From Telmatospirillum siberiense (GTDB taxonomy: Bacteria; Pseudomonadota; Alphaproteobacteria; Rhodospirillales; Magnetospirillaceae), in the NCBI RefSeq assembly GCF_002845745.1, contig NZ_PIUM01000032.1, positions 1 to 64,000 of the forward strand: a stretch of 64,000 bases of DNA, read 5' to 3'. The notes below the pieces were generated by a model. That model had not been told where the DNA came from. It did not search any database and worked only from the letters and a program-made list of their open reading frames with translations. Below, piece by piece: positions 8,361 through 16,654 of this stretch. The first letter of the stretch is position 1. The number at the start of each line of letters is the position of its first letter. Position numbers and translations under genes: made by a program.

Positions 8361-8585
8361 ATGGCGATCTTCAAGCGCGAAGGTCCGTCGGTTCAGATCG
8401 GCGACCGTTTCATCAAGAGGGGTGATAGTCTCGGACAGGAATGGGTGATCATCCGTCTGTGGACCACTGTCGATGGATTGCCGCACGCGCGCATGGAAAG
8501 CAGTGGTCGGGGGCAGGAATCCCGGATTATTTCGGTTTCCGCCCTGACGGATCCTTATTTTTTCTCTCCCGTTTCGCATCCCTGA
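8361..8585 (+). CDS. small hypothetical protein (74 aa)
   Basis: A 74-aa protein beginning MAIFKREGPSVQIGDRFI, with a strand-turn pattern (VQIGDRF, EWVIIRLW, RIISVSALTD) suggesting a small beta-barrel. The frame is open upstream to 8199, but that extension has poor sequence character, so the internal ATG at 8361, preceded by AGGGTGAG, is preferred. It converges with the LysR gene, leaving only 15 bp between stops. Short soluble proteins of this layout are common as uncharacterised genes in Rhodospirillales; I do not recognise a named domain. Confidence 0.55.
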   Translation: MAIFKREGPSVQIGDRFIKRGDSLGQEWVIIRLWTTVDGLPHARMESSGRGQESRIISVSALTDPYFFSPVSHP

Positions 8586-8600
8586 CGGCGGGCCGTCCCG

Positions 8601-9542
8601 TCAGTCGGGCTGGCGCACCGCAGATGCCATTGGCAGCGTGCGCAATTCATCGAGGCGCCGCGCCAATTGTTCGGCGAATTTCGCTTCGGCGATAGGCAGG
8701 GCTCGGCCTTTCAATTGACCGAGGACGAGAGGTCCGTGGGCAAGGTCGGCATCATCAATCGGCCGAATGGCGATGCGCGGATCCTTGGCCCAACGCAAGA
8801 CGCCGATTTCAATTTGAAAGGTGATCGCGTCGGTCTGACGGACGAAATTGCACAGCATATCGAACGAATTGGTTTCGAAGGCCACGTTGAGCCGGGTGCT
8901 GCTGCTGGACAAAAGATCGTCGATGATTTTCCGTCCGCCGAAATTGCGATCGGGCAGTGCCACGTTGTAAAGGGCGCAATCGCGGAGCCGCAGCGACGGT
9001 TGGGCGGCGAGGGGATGGTCGCTCGACATGACGGCGACCAGTCGCTGGCCGAGGCTCATGATCGGTTGCAACTCCGCGCTGCGCGGGGGGCCGAAGACCA
9101 GAACGATATCGGTTTCGTATTTGCTCAGGGCTTTGATCGCCCCACCATGGTCGAGGACGGTAACCGAAAAACTGACCAGCGGATGGCGGGTCCGAAAATC
9201 GACGATTTCGTCAAGGAGAAAGCTGTCGGCCACGGCTTGGCTGCAGGCAACCCGCACTTCGCCACGGCGTAATCCCGACAATTCTTCTATTTGCGAATAG
9301 ACCCGACGCAGATCTGCATCCTGGCTACGGATCCATCTGACGAAAATTTCTCCGACGGCGGTTAGTTGGACCCCCGCCGCCGTGCGCTCGAAAAGCGTCG
9401 CGCCGAGATCTGTTTCCACATCCTGAATTCTGCGCAGTACGGCCGACGGTGTGACGTGCAGCCGTTCCGCGGCTTGCCGCACGGAACCGATACGAGCGAC
9501 TTCGTCTATGTAACGCCAAATTCGCATGTTCCGTAGTGCCAT
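8601..9542 (-). CDS. LysR-family transcriptional regulator
   Basis: A DNA-binding regulator of 313 aa. The winged helix-turn-helix is in the first 65 residues: GSVRQAAERLHVTPSAVLRR is the recognition region, then DLGATLFERT. The remainder is the two-lobed effector domain (VRVACSQAVADSFL, LPDRNFGGRK). I start it at 9542 because AGGAG lies 6 bases upstream on the minus strand; a longer in-frame reading has no such site. It is divergent from the SDR at 9811 across 268 bp of AT-rich DNA, the classic LysR arrangement, so it probably controls the catabolic operon beginning there. Confidence 0.9.
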   Translation of the reverse strand: MALRNMRIWRYIDEVARIGSVRQAAERLHVTPSAVLRRIQDVETDLGATLFERTAAGVQLTAVGEIFVRWIRSQDADLRRVYSQIEELSGLRRGEVRVACSQAVADSFLLDEIVDFRTRHPLVSFSVTVLDHGGAIKALSKYETDIVLVFGPPRSAELQPIMSLGQRLVAVMSSDHPLAAQPSLRLRDCALYNVALPDRNFGGRKIIDDLLSSSSTRLNVAFETNSFDMLCNFVRQTDAITFQIEIGVLRWAKDPRIAIRPIDDADLAHGPLVLGQLKGRALPIAEAKFAEQLARRLDELRTLPMASAVRQPD

Positions 9543-9736
9543 GATCGCTCCTGAAGACTTTTCGGCAACACCAAAGGGAGAATTTAGCATCCCTTCAACG
9601 TTGGCGAATTGGGTATCGTTCAACGGAGAAATACACCGCCATGGGCGATGTACAATGTATGGCGAAAGTATATTTTTCATAAATTTATGTCAATATAATA
9701 ATATACGTAGATAACGATTTGATGAATCGTGTTTTT

Positions 9737-9779
9737 TTGTGGTGTTGTATGAGCTAATCTCATAATTTATTCTTTATGA
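9737..9779 (+). promoter_or_regulatory. candidate promoter with overlapping LysR-type operator
   Basis: TTGTGG (9737-9742) and CATAAT (9761-9766), 18 bp apart, could be the SDR operon promoter. An inverted repeat, TCATAA-N8-TTATGA (9760-9779), overlaps the -10 and resembles a LysR-type binding palindrome. It lies between the divergent LysR and SDR genes. Confidence 0.35.
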
Positions 9780-9810
9780 TCAGTAATTATTTTTAAAAAT
9801 GGGGTATGGT

Positions 9811-10602
9811 ATGGATTTGTGCTTAAGGGGAAGGGTTTCGATTGTTTCTGGTCCCGCCAAAGGGATGGGGCCTGCAATTGTGAGTGCTTTCGGCGAGGAG
9901 GGGTGTCGCCTGGTTCTGGCCGGCAGGGATATGACCGCCATTGATGGCGTGGCCGAGACGCTTCATGGCTCCGGGGTGGAGGTCATCACGGTTCGCTGCG
10001 ACGTCACGAAGTCCGGAGATTGCGAGGCTCTGGTTGACAAGGCCGTGGCGCATTTCGGCCGCCTGGACATTCTGGTCAATGTCGCCGGTGGTAGCGGGCC
10101 GATGGGAAAGACCACCTGGACGACGTCCAGCGAGGAGTTCAAGGACATCGTCGACGTCAATATGGCGGGATGTTTCAACACCATGCGGGCCGTTCTACCC
10201 CGCATGGTCGCCCAGCAGTACGGCAAGATCGTCAATGTCGGGGGCACGTTCGGCATGCGGGGCAGGGCCGGCCGCATGGCCTATTCCGCTTCGAAGTGGG
10301 GCTTGCGCGGCATTACCAAATCGGCGGCGCTGGAAGCGGGGCCCTACAACATCAATATCAATTCGGTCGCTCCGGGGATGGTCGACGGCGAGCGGTTCCG
10401 CGGCAAGGTCATTCCGGAAATGATGCGTAAGCTGGGAATTTCCGAGGACGAGGCGATTGAGCGTCACGCATCGGAGTATGCGATGCGGCGCATCAGTTCC
10501 GGCCGGGATGTCGCCAACGCATGTCTGTTTCTAGCCTCCGACGTGTCGCGGCAAATGACCGGCGTCGACCTTCCCGTCGATGGCGGCTGGGCGATGCTTT
10601 GA
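9811..10602 (+). CDS. SDR-family oxidoreductase (Ser-to-Gly variant, copy 1)
   Basis: Classical short-chain dehydrogenase/reductase fold, 263 aa. The cofactor motif is SGPAKGMG (T replaced by S), then NVAGG. The catalytic YxxxK is Y158 and K162 in YSASKWGLRG. The residue 13 before the tyrosine, normally the catalytic serine, is Gly145 (NVGGTFG). The start at 9811 is chosen over 9799 because GGGG lies 6 bases upstream and MDL begins like other family members. It heads the plus-strand operon and precedes the dihydroorotase-like gene by 16 bp. Two paralogues with the same Gly substitution are at 22661 and 36724. Substrate unknown. Confidence 0.88.
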   Translation: MDLCLRGRVSIVSGPAKGMGPAIVSAFGEEGCRLVLAGRDMTAIDGVAETLHGSGVEVITVRCDVTKSGDCEALVDKAVAHFGRLDILVNVAGGSGPMGKTTWTTSSEEFKDIVDVNMAGCFNTMRAVLPRMVAQQYGKIVNVGGTFGMRGRAGRMAYSASKWGLRGITKSAALEAGPYNININSVAPGMVDGERFRGKVIPEMMRKLGISEDEAIERHASEYAMRRISSGRDVANACLFLASDVSRQMTGVDLPVDGGWAML

Positions 10603-10618
10603 TTATCGGAGGCGTCAA

Positions 10619-12067
10619 ATGAGCAGCGAAGGAATGGCGGGGCTCGCCGATCTGGTGATCAACGGAGCGACCGTCGTCACCGACAGAGCCCAATTCTCGG
10701 CGTCGATCGCCATCAAGGATGGCAAAATCTGGAGTATCGGCGACGAGGCCGGCATGCCGGCCAGTCTGGAAAGCCTCGATGCGCGTGGACTCTATGTGCT
10801 TCCCGGGGCGATCGATGTGCATGTTCATTTCCGCGAGCCCGGGTTCACCCACAAGGAAACCTGGGAGACGGGGACGGCCAGCGCGGCGATGGGCGGGGTC
10901 ACGACCGTCTTCGAAATGCCCAACACAAAGCCGCCGACCGGAACGCTGCCGGCTCTGCAGCTGAAGCTTCAGGCGGCGAAGAAAGCCTACGTCGATTTCG
11001 GCATCTACGGCCTGCTGGCGGAAGACAACATCGACCAGTTGGAGGCCTTGATCGATGGAGGCGTCGCCGCCTTCAAATGCTTCATGGGCAATACTTTCGG
11101 CAATCTTCCTTCGCCGCCCACCGGGGCCATGCTGGAAGGATTCGAGATCATCGCCCAGCACGGCTATCGGATCTCCCTGCATGCCGAGACCGCGTCCATC
11201 ATGGCGCGGCGGGAGAAAAAACTCAAAGAGGCCGGTCGCCATGATCCCCTGGCGCATCTGGCCGCCAGGCCACCCGTCGTGGCGGTGGAGGCGGTCTCGC
11301 GGGCGGCTGTGCTGGCGGAGTGGACCGGGGCCAGGATTCATATTCTGCATGTTTCGTCCGCCGATGAGTTGCGGCCGTTGCGGGACGCCAAATTGCGCGG
11401 CGTCGACATCACGGCCGAGACGGCGCCGCACTATCTGCTGTTCGACGAGAAGGCCTACAGCGATCACGGTTCGGTCATCCGGGTCAATCCGCCGGTTCGC
11501 GAACTGCATCACCAGGAGGCCTTGTGGAGGGCGCTGGCCGATCGGACCATCGACATGATCGCCACCGATCACGCCCCCCATAGCGCGGCCGAGAAGCATG
11601 CCGACGATATTTGGTGCGCCGACTGCGGCTTTTCCGGCGTCGAGACGCAGATGCCGCTGATGCTGACGCAGGTGGCCAACGGCCGTCTCTCCATCCAGGA
11701 CTATGTCAGGCTGACCTCGACCGCGCCGGCGCAGGCCTTCGGCCTCTATCCGCTGAAGGGCGCCCTGCTTCCCGGATCGGACGCCGATATCGTGGTCGTC
11801 GATTTGGCCCGCCAGGATGTTGTGCGCTCGGAGCGGTTGCAGTCCATAGGCTCGACCACGCCGTTCGAGGCGACGCCGGTCACCGGCTTGCCCGTTCATA
11901 CCCTGGTGAGGGGGCGTTTCGTGATGAAAGACCGGACTTTGGTTACCGAAAGCAGAGGGCATGGCCGCTCGGTCCGAAGAATTCAGAATATGCCGCCGGC
12001 CTCGCCTCGCAATGTCGAACATACCATCGCGGCCGTCACGCGCTCGGTACCGGCGAAGTCGGGCTGA
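10619..12067 (+). CDS. dihydroorotase/dihydropyrimidinase/allantoinase-like cyclic amidohydrolase
   Basis: Binuclear-metal cyclic amidase, 482 aa. All metal ligands are visible: H68 and H70 in GAIDVHVHFREPG, the carboxylated Lys153 in AAFKCFMGN, H188 in SLHAET, H244 in HILHVSS, and catalytic D317 in IATDHAPHS. This class opens cyclic amides or ureides (dihydroorotate, hydantoin, allantoin). A GGAGG site lies before the ATG. A housekeeping PyrC is unlikely because no pyr genes are nearby and the gene sits between an SDR and a deaminase-like gene. It probably hydrolyses a ring amide in the island's pathway. Confidence 0.92.
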   Translation: MSSEGMAGLADLVINGATVVTDRAQFSASIAIKDGKIWSIGDEAGMPASLESLDARGLYVLPGAIDVHVHFREPGFTHKETWETGTASAAMGGVTTVFEMPNTKPPTGTLPALQLKLQAAKKAYVDFGIYGLLAEDNIDQLEALIDGGVAAFKCFMGNTFGNLPSPPTGAMLEGFEIIAQHGYRISLHAETASIMARREKKLKEAGRHDPLAHLAARPPVVAVEAVSRAAVLAEWTGARIHILHVSSADELRPLRDAKLRGVDITAETAPHYLLFDEKAYSDHGSVIRVNPPVRELHHQEALWRALADRTIDMIATDHAPHSAAEKHADDIWCADCGFSGVETQMPLMLTQVANGRLSIQDYVRLTSTAPAQAFGLYPLKGALLPGSDADIVVVDLARQDVVRSERLQSIGSTTPFEATPVTGLPVHTLVRGRFVMKDRTLVTESRGHGRSVRRIQNMPPASPRNVEHTIAAVTRSVPAKSG

Positions 12068-12072
12068 CGCGG

Positions 12073-13554
12073 ATGAACGGTTCCGACCCGCCGGTCCTGT
12101 TCGTCGAGCGGATGCTCGCTCAACCGGGGCATGCCCCGGCGTCGGGGCCGGTGGCGATCCGCTGGCGGAATGGGAGGATCGCCTCCATCGAGCCGGTGGG
12201 CGAGGTTCCCGCGGAGGCCGCCGGACTGATCGCGCTGCCGGCTCCCGTCAACGCGCACGATCATGGACGGGGGGTGCGGACGCTGTCGTTCGGAGCCGCC
12301 GACGAAATGCTCGAAAGCTGGCTGGTGCTTCTTGCGCGGGAACCGAAAGTCGATCCCTATCTGCGGGCTGCCGTGGCCTTCGCGCGCATGGTGGAAGGCG
12401 GTGTCTGCGCGGCCAATCATTGCCATAACACGCAAGTCTCGGCGGAGCTTCTGGCCGAGGCCGAAGGGGTGTCGCGCGCGGCCCGCGATGTCGGGCTGCG
12501 CGTCGCCTTTGCCGTTCCCTTCATCGGGCGCAATCAGGTCGTTTATGGGGATTGGCAGGCGCTGCTGGACAAGCTGGAACCTGCCGACCGCGAGATGGTG
12601 ACGGCGCGCCTCGGGAAGGGGCGTTCGCTGGCGGAGGGGTTGGCTTTGACCGAGGCCATCGCCGCTTTCGAACATGAGTTTTTTCAGGTGCAGTACGGTC
12701 CCGTCGGGCCTCAATGGGTCGACGACGCCACATTGAGCGCCATCGCCCGGGCGTCGGCGAGGACCGGGCGCCGCGTTCATATGCATTTGCTGGAGACCCG
12801 CTACCAACGGGAATGGGCTGATCATGCCTATCCCGCCGGTTTGATAGCCCATCTCGACGCTCTGGGTTTGCTTTCGCCGCGTCTTACGCTTGCCCATGGC
12901 GTGTGGCTCACCCGCGACGAAAGCGCGGTGCTGGCCAGGCGCGGCGTCTGCCTGTCGGTCAACACGTCATCCAATTTGCGTCTGCGCTCGGGGAGGGCCC
13001 CGGTCGAGGATTTCTGCGGCGTCGGCTTGGATTTTGGTCTGGGGCTGGACGGGATGAGCTTTGACGACGACGAGGACATGCTGCGGGAGATGCGCCTGTT
13101 CTGGCATTTGCAGCAGGGTGTTTGCGATGCCGAGATACTCGATCCCGCCCATCTGTTCGACGCCGCCGCCGTCGTCGGACGCAGGTCGGTCGTCGGTCAG
13201 GACGGGGGCGGATATCTGGCCGAAGGCGCTCCGGCCGACCTCATCGTGCTGGACATGGCCGACATGGCCGGGGACAGCCTCGTCCGGGACGGCGACCCTC
13301 TGGCTTTTCTGCTGACCCGGATGAGCAAGCGCCACATTCGGCGACTGATCGTCGGTGGGCGGACCGTGGTGCGCGACGGGCGTTGCGTAAGCGTCGATCG
13401 AGCGCAACTCGAGCATGCCCTTCGTGCCTCCGCCTTGGAATCCACGGCCTTCGCCGAGGGCGGCCTGAGCAGGCTGCAGGAGGGGGTGCGGGCGTTTTAT
13501 CGATGCGGATGTCACGGGGGTGTCGGAATGACGCCTTCTCCGTCGACGCGGTAA
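12073..13554 (+). CDS. amidohydrolase-family deaminase/chlorohydrolase-like protein
   Basis: A mononuclear-metal amidohydrolase, 493 aa, of the cytosine deaminase / TrzN / 5'-deoxyadenosine deaminase group. It has HxH at H62-H64 (VNAHDHGRG), a His in VHMHLLETR, a His in LAHGVWL and the catalytic Asp in GLDGMSFDDD. The beta-sandwich closing strands are at the C-terminus (IVGGRTVVRDG). The open frame extends much further upstream inside the previous gene; the ATG at 12073, 5 bp after that gene's stop, is the sensible start. It probably removes an amino group from a heterocycle or hydrolyses a C-N bond following ring opening. Confidence 0.88.
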   Translation: MNGSDPPVLFVERMLAQPGHAPASGPVAIRWRNGRIASIEPVGEVPAEAAGLIALPAPVNAHDHGRGVRTLSFGAADEMLESWLVLLAREPKVDPYLRAAVAFARMVEGGVCAANHCHNTQVSAELLAEAEGVSRAARDVGLRVAFAVPFIGRNQVVYGDWQALLDKLEPADREMVTARLGKGRSLAEGLALTEAIAAFEHEFFQVQYGPVGPQWVDDATLSAIARASARTGRRVHMHLLETRYQREWADHAYPAGLIAHLDALGLLSPRLTLAHGVWLTRDESAVLARRGVCLSVNTSSNLRLRSGRAPVEDFCGVGLDFGLGLDGMSFDDDEDMLREMRLFWHLQQGVCDAEILDPAHLFDAAAVVGRRSVVGQDGGGYLAEGAPADLIVLDMADMAGDSLVRDGDPLAFLLTRMSKRHIRRLIVGGRTVVRDGRCVSVDRAQLEHALRASALESTAFAEGGLSRLQEGVRAFYRCGCHGGVGMTPSPSTR

Positions 13555-13580
13555 TGGTCTGAAACGAAGGGAAAATCGCC

Positions 13581-14900
13581 ATGATGACGACCCAGCAGAA
13601 CACGCTGGTGACACGGACGGGCGCGGATACGCCGGCCGGAAAGATGATGCGGATGTATTGGCAGCCCGCCGCCTTGGCGGAAGAACTCGCCGATCGGCCG
13701 ATCAAGGGACTGCGTCTCCTGGGGCAGGATCTGGTGCTCTTTCGCGACGCGGCGGGCAAGCTCGCCCTGCTTGACCGCCATTGCCGGCATCGGGGCGCCG
13801 ATTTGGCTTTCGGGCGTCTGGAGGACGGCGGGCTGCGATGCCTTTTCCACGGCTGGCTGTTCGATGGAGAGGGGCGGTGTCTTGAGCGCCCGGCCGAACC
13901 GCCCGGAGACCGTCTGTGCGGCAAGGCCATTCAGAAATCATACCCCGTGATTGAACTCGGCGGAATCATCTTTGCCTATCTGGGCGAGGGGGAGCCGCCC
14001 GCTTTCCCCGCCTTCGACTGTTTCATCGCGCCCGACAGCCATACCTTCGCCTTCAAGGGACTTTTCGAGTGCAACTGGCTGCAGGCCTTGGAGGTGGGAA
14101 TCGATCCCGCTCACGCCTCCTACCTGCATCGCTTTTTTCAAGATGAGGATCCGACCCTTTCCTATGGCCGGCAATTCCGCGGGACTTCGGCCGGAACCAA
14201 CATCCCGATGACGAAAATCCTGCGGGAATTCGAGCGCCCGACGATCGAGGTCGAGGCGACGGATTATGGTCTGCGGATCGCCGCGTTGCGTGAAATAGAC
14301 GACCGGCGCTCGCATGTGCGCGTGACCAATCTGGTTTTTCCCCAGGCCTTCGTCATTCCGATGAGCGCCGAAATGACCATCACGCAATGGCACGTCCCGG
14401 TGGATGACCACTCTTGTTACTGGTACGCGATCTTCACCAGCTTCGGCGAGGCTGTCGACCGGGAAGCGATGAGGCGGCAACGCCTGGAGCTTTATACCCT
14501 GCCTGACTACCGGTCGCGTCGGGGCAAAAGCAACGATTACGGCTATGACGCGGATGAGCAGCGCGATCAGACCTATACGGGGATGGGCTTCGACATCAAC
14601 GTCCACGATCAATGGGCGGTCGAATCGCAAGGGGTGATCCAAGACCGCACGCGCGAATTGCTTGGGCGCTCGGACAAGGCGATCGTCGCCTATCGGCGTC
14701 TCCTGTTGGCCGAGATACAGCGGGCCGCCGAGGGACAACGCCCCCTGATGGCTTTAAGTCCCGAGGCATCGTTGGAGATGCGCGGACCTGCCACGGTCGA
14801 CGGCATTGGAGAAACACTGCACTGGCGGGACTACTGGCAATCCGTCGACCGGGAGCGTCGCGCCCAGGCGGCATGGGGAGGATCCGTCCATGCCCGATGA
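13581..14900 (+). CDS. Rieske non-heme iron oxygenase, large subunit
   Basis: Oxygenase alpha subunit of the phthalate 4,5-dioxygenase/vanillate demethylase type, 439 aa. The Rieske [2Fe-2S] ligands are C68 and H70 (CRHRGADL) and C87 and H90 (CLFHGWLFD). The mononuclear iron site is D175-H178-H183 in EVGIDPAHASYLH. The catalytic domain follows. Such enzymes hydroxylate or dealkylate aromatic or N-alkylated substrates and need a ferredoxin reductase partner, which I do not see in this window. The last 11 bases overlap the start of the glutamine-synthetase-like gene. Confidence 0.92.
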   Translation: MMTTQQNTLVTRTGADTPAGKMMRMYWQPAALAEELADRPIKGLRLLGQDLVLFRDAAGKLALLDRHCRHRGADLAFGRLEDGGLRCLFHGWLFDGEGRCLERPAEPPGDRLCGKAIQKSYPVIELGGIIFAYLGEGEPPAFPAFDCFIAPDSHTFAFKGLFECNWLQALEVGIDPAHASYLHRFFQDEDPTLSYGRQFRGTSAGTNIPMTKILREFERPTIEVEATDYGLRIAALREIDDRRSHVRVTNLVFPQAFVIPMSAEMTITQWHVPVDDHSCYWYAIFTSFGEAVDREAMRRQRLELYTLPDYRSRRGKSNDYGYDADEQRDQTYTGMGFDINVHDQWAVESQGVIQDRTRELLGRSDKAIVAYRRLLLAEIQRAAEGQRPLMALSPEASLEMRGPATVDGIGETLHWRDYWQSVDRERRAQAAWGGSVHAR

Positions 14901-16353
14901 CGTTTCCCCGGCGGCGGACAGCTTCGTGGAGCGTCACGGGCTGAATACGCCCGAGCGCCGGGCCGCGATCGACGATATCGGGTTGCGGATGGAGCGCGAC
15001 GGCATCGACGTCGTCCGCCTGGTCTTCGTCGACCAGCATGGCCTGTTGCGCGGCAAGACGGTGGTCGCCGCCGAATTGCCCCGCGTCTGCAGCGAGGGAT
15101 GCGGTGCCCCGTCTTCCCTGTTGCTGAAGGACACCTCGAACAGAACGGTCTTCGCCACCTTTTCAGCCGGCGCCGGTATCGGCTTCGAGGAGATGCAGGG
15201 GGCGGCCGACATGCTGATGGTGCCGGACCCGCAAACCTTCAGAGTCCTGCCGTGGGCGCCGCACAGCGGATGGCTTCTGTGCGACCTTTGGTTCACCAAC
15301 GGACGGCAGATTCCTTTTTCGACGCGAAGTCTATTCCGCGCGACCCTCGATCGCCTGGCCGAGCGCGGCTACGAATTCGTCGCGGGCGCGGAACTGGAAT
15401 TTCATCTTTTTCGCCTGTCGGACGATCGGTTGCGTCCCGACGACGCCGGCCAGCCGGGAACCGCTCCCGAGGTGACGCTTACCACGCAAGGCTATCAGTA
15501 TCTTTCCGAACTTCGGTACGACGAGTTGGACCCTCTTTATGAATCCTTGCGCAAAGGGTTGCAGGGATTGGGCTTGCCGCTTTGCTCCCTGGAAGTGGAA
15601 TTCGGGCCCAGCCAATGCGAAATCACCTTCCGTCCGGCGGTCGGCGTCGATGCTGCCGATCTGGTGGTGTTGGCCCGTAGCGCGGTGAAGCAGATTGCCC
15701 GCCGGCTCGGCTATCATGCGACCTTCATGTGCCGGCCGCGCATTCCCAACGTCGTTTCCAGCGGTTGGCATCTCCATCAGTCGTTGCGTCACCGCGGCAC
15801 GACGGCGAACGCCTTCCAATCGTCCGACCCTTCTGAAATCCTCTCGCCGCTCGGACGATCCTATCTCAGCGGTCTGCTCGACCATGCCCGCGCCGCCGCC
15901 GCGTTCAGCACGCCGACGATCAACGGCTACAAACGGTACCGACCCTACTCCCTGGCGCCCGATCGGGCTATTTGGGGGCGGGACAACCGGGGCGCCATGG
16001 TCCGGGTGGTCGGTGATTCCGGCAGTTCCGCGACGCGACTGGAGAACCGTATCGGCGAGCCGGCGGCCAACCCCTATCTCTATATGGCGAGCCAGATCGT
16101 CACGGGATTCGACGGTGTCGATCGCGAACTCGAGTTGGGGCCGTCGGCCGATACGCCTTACGAGACGCACGCGGCCCGATTGCCGGGCTCCCTGGAGGAG
16201 GCTCTGGCGGCGCTGGATGACGACATCTGTCTGCGGACGGGTTTCGGCCAGCCTTTCATCAGTTACTGGACCCACTTGAAACGCGCCGAATTGGCGCGGT
16301 TTCACGCTCAAGTCAGCGATTGGGAACAGCAGGAATATTTTTCGATGTTCTGA
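14890..16353 (+). CDS. glutamine synthetase-like ligase (PuuA/GMAS type)
   Basis: ATP-dependent carboxylate-amine ligase of the glutamine synthetase fold, 487 aa. Typical segments are GAELEFHLFRL (metal site), SGWHLHQSL (His of the ammonium/glutamate site), NGYKRYRPYSLAPDRA and TRLENRIGEPAANPYLY (metal-binding Glu). It lacks a GlnA-type adenylylation tyrosine context. In catabolic clusters such paralogues gamma-glutamylate amines (PuuA, GlnA3, aniline ligases). The start at 14890 overlaps the Rieske stop, so the two are translationally coupled. Gamma-glutamylation of an amine released in this pathway is my inference. Confidence 0.87.
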   Translation: MPDDVSPAADSFVERHGLNTPERRAAIDDIGLRMERDGIDVVRLVFVDQHGLLRGKTVVAAELPRVCSEGCGAPSSLLLKDTSNRTVFATFSAGAGIGFEEMQGAADMLMVPDPQTFRVLPWAPHSGWLLCDLWFTNGRQIPFSTRSLFRATLDRLAERGYEFVAGAELEFHLFRLSDDRLRPDDAGQPGTAPEVTLTTQGYQYLSELRYDELDPLYESLRKGLQGLGLPLCSLEVEFGPSQCEITFRPAVGVDAADLVVLARSAVKQIARRLGYHATFMCRPRIPNVVSSGWHLHQSLRHRGTTANAFQSSDPSEILSPLGRSYLSGLLDHARAAAAFSTPTINGYKRYRPYSLAPDRAIWGRDNRGAMVRVVGDSGSSATRLENRIGEPAANPYLYMASQIVTGFDGVDRELELGPSADTPYETHAARLPGSLEEALAALDDDICLRTGFGQPFISYWTHLKRAELARFHAQVSDWEQQEYFSMF

Positions 16354-16380
16354 GCCGCCGAAACCGGTCCGGTCGGCGGC
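16354..16380 (+). terminator. hairpin directly after the ligase stop
   Basis: GCCGCCGA (16354-16361) pairs with TCGGCGGC (16373-16380), 8 bp with an 11-nt loop, beginning at the base after the stop codon. No T-run follows, so termination may be partial or Rho-dependent. Confidence 0.5.
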
Positions 16381-16654
16381 GAGGGGAGGGCTTCCTTGCC
16401 GTAGACTCTCCTGCAACATCCGGTCACGAAAAAAGCACCCCTGTTACAGCGTGATCATATGTAATGATTGTGAAATGGGAAGATGATTAAGGGGTGTATG
16501 GGCCATGGACGGTATAAAGTCAAAGAATAATCATAGTTATAATGGGGGTAATATTAAGAATTCCCCCATTTTCCGTGAAATTTTTTATAATAAAAAAGTT
16601 GCATTAGGGGGGTGTCGTCTTTCTTCTTCTTGTTTTTCGAGAGGGGGCGTGTCG
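16381..16654. other. AT-rich leader before the TonB receptor
   Basis: This is the rest of the 301-bp gap. From about 16430 it becomes strongly AT-rich, then contains a poly-T/C stretch near 16618-16635. The frame of the receptor is open back to 16505, but the region has non-coding composition. It probably holds the receptor promoter and 5' UTR. No Fur-box or riboswitch could be recognised by eye. Confidence 0.5.

Noticed and set aside
10619-12067. Housekeeping dihydroorotase (pyrC)
   Set aside because: Motifs fit the wider cyclic amidohydrolase family, but there is no pyr context and it is embedded in a catabolic operon, so a specific pyrC call is not supported.
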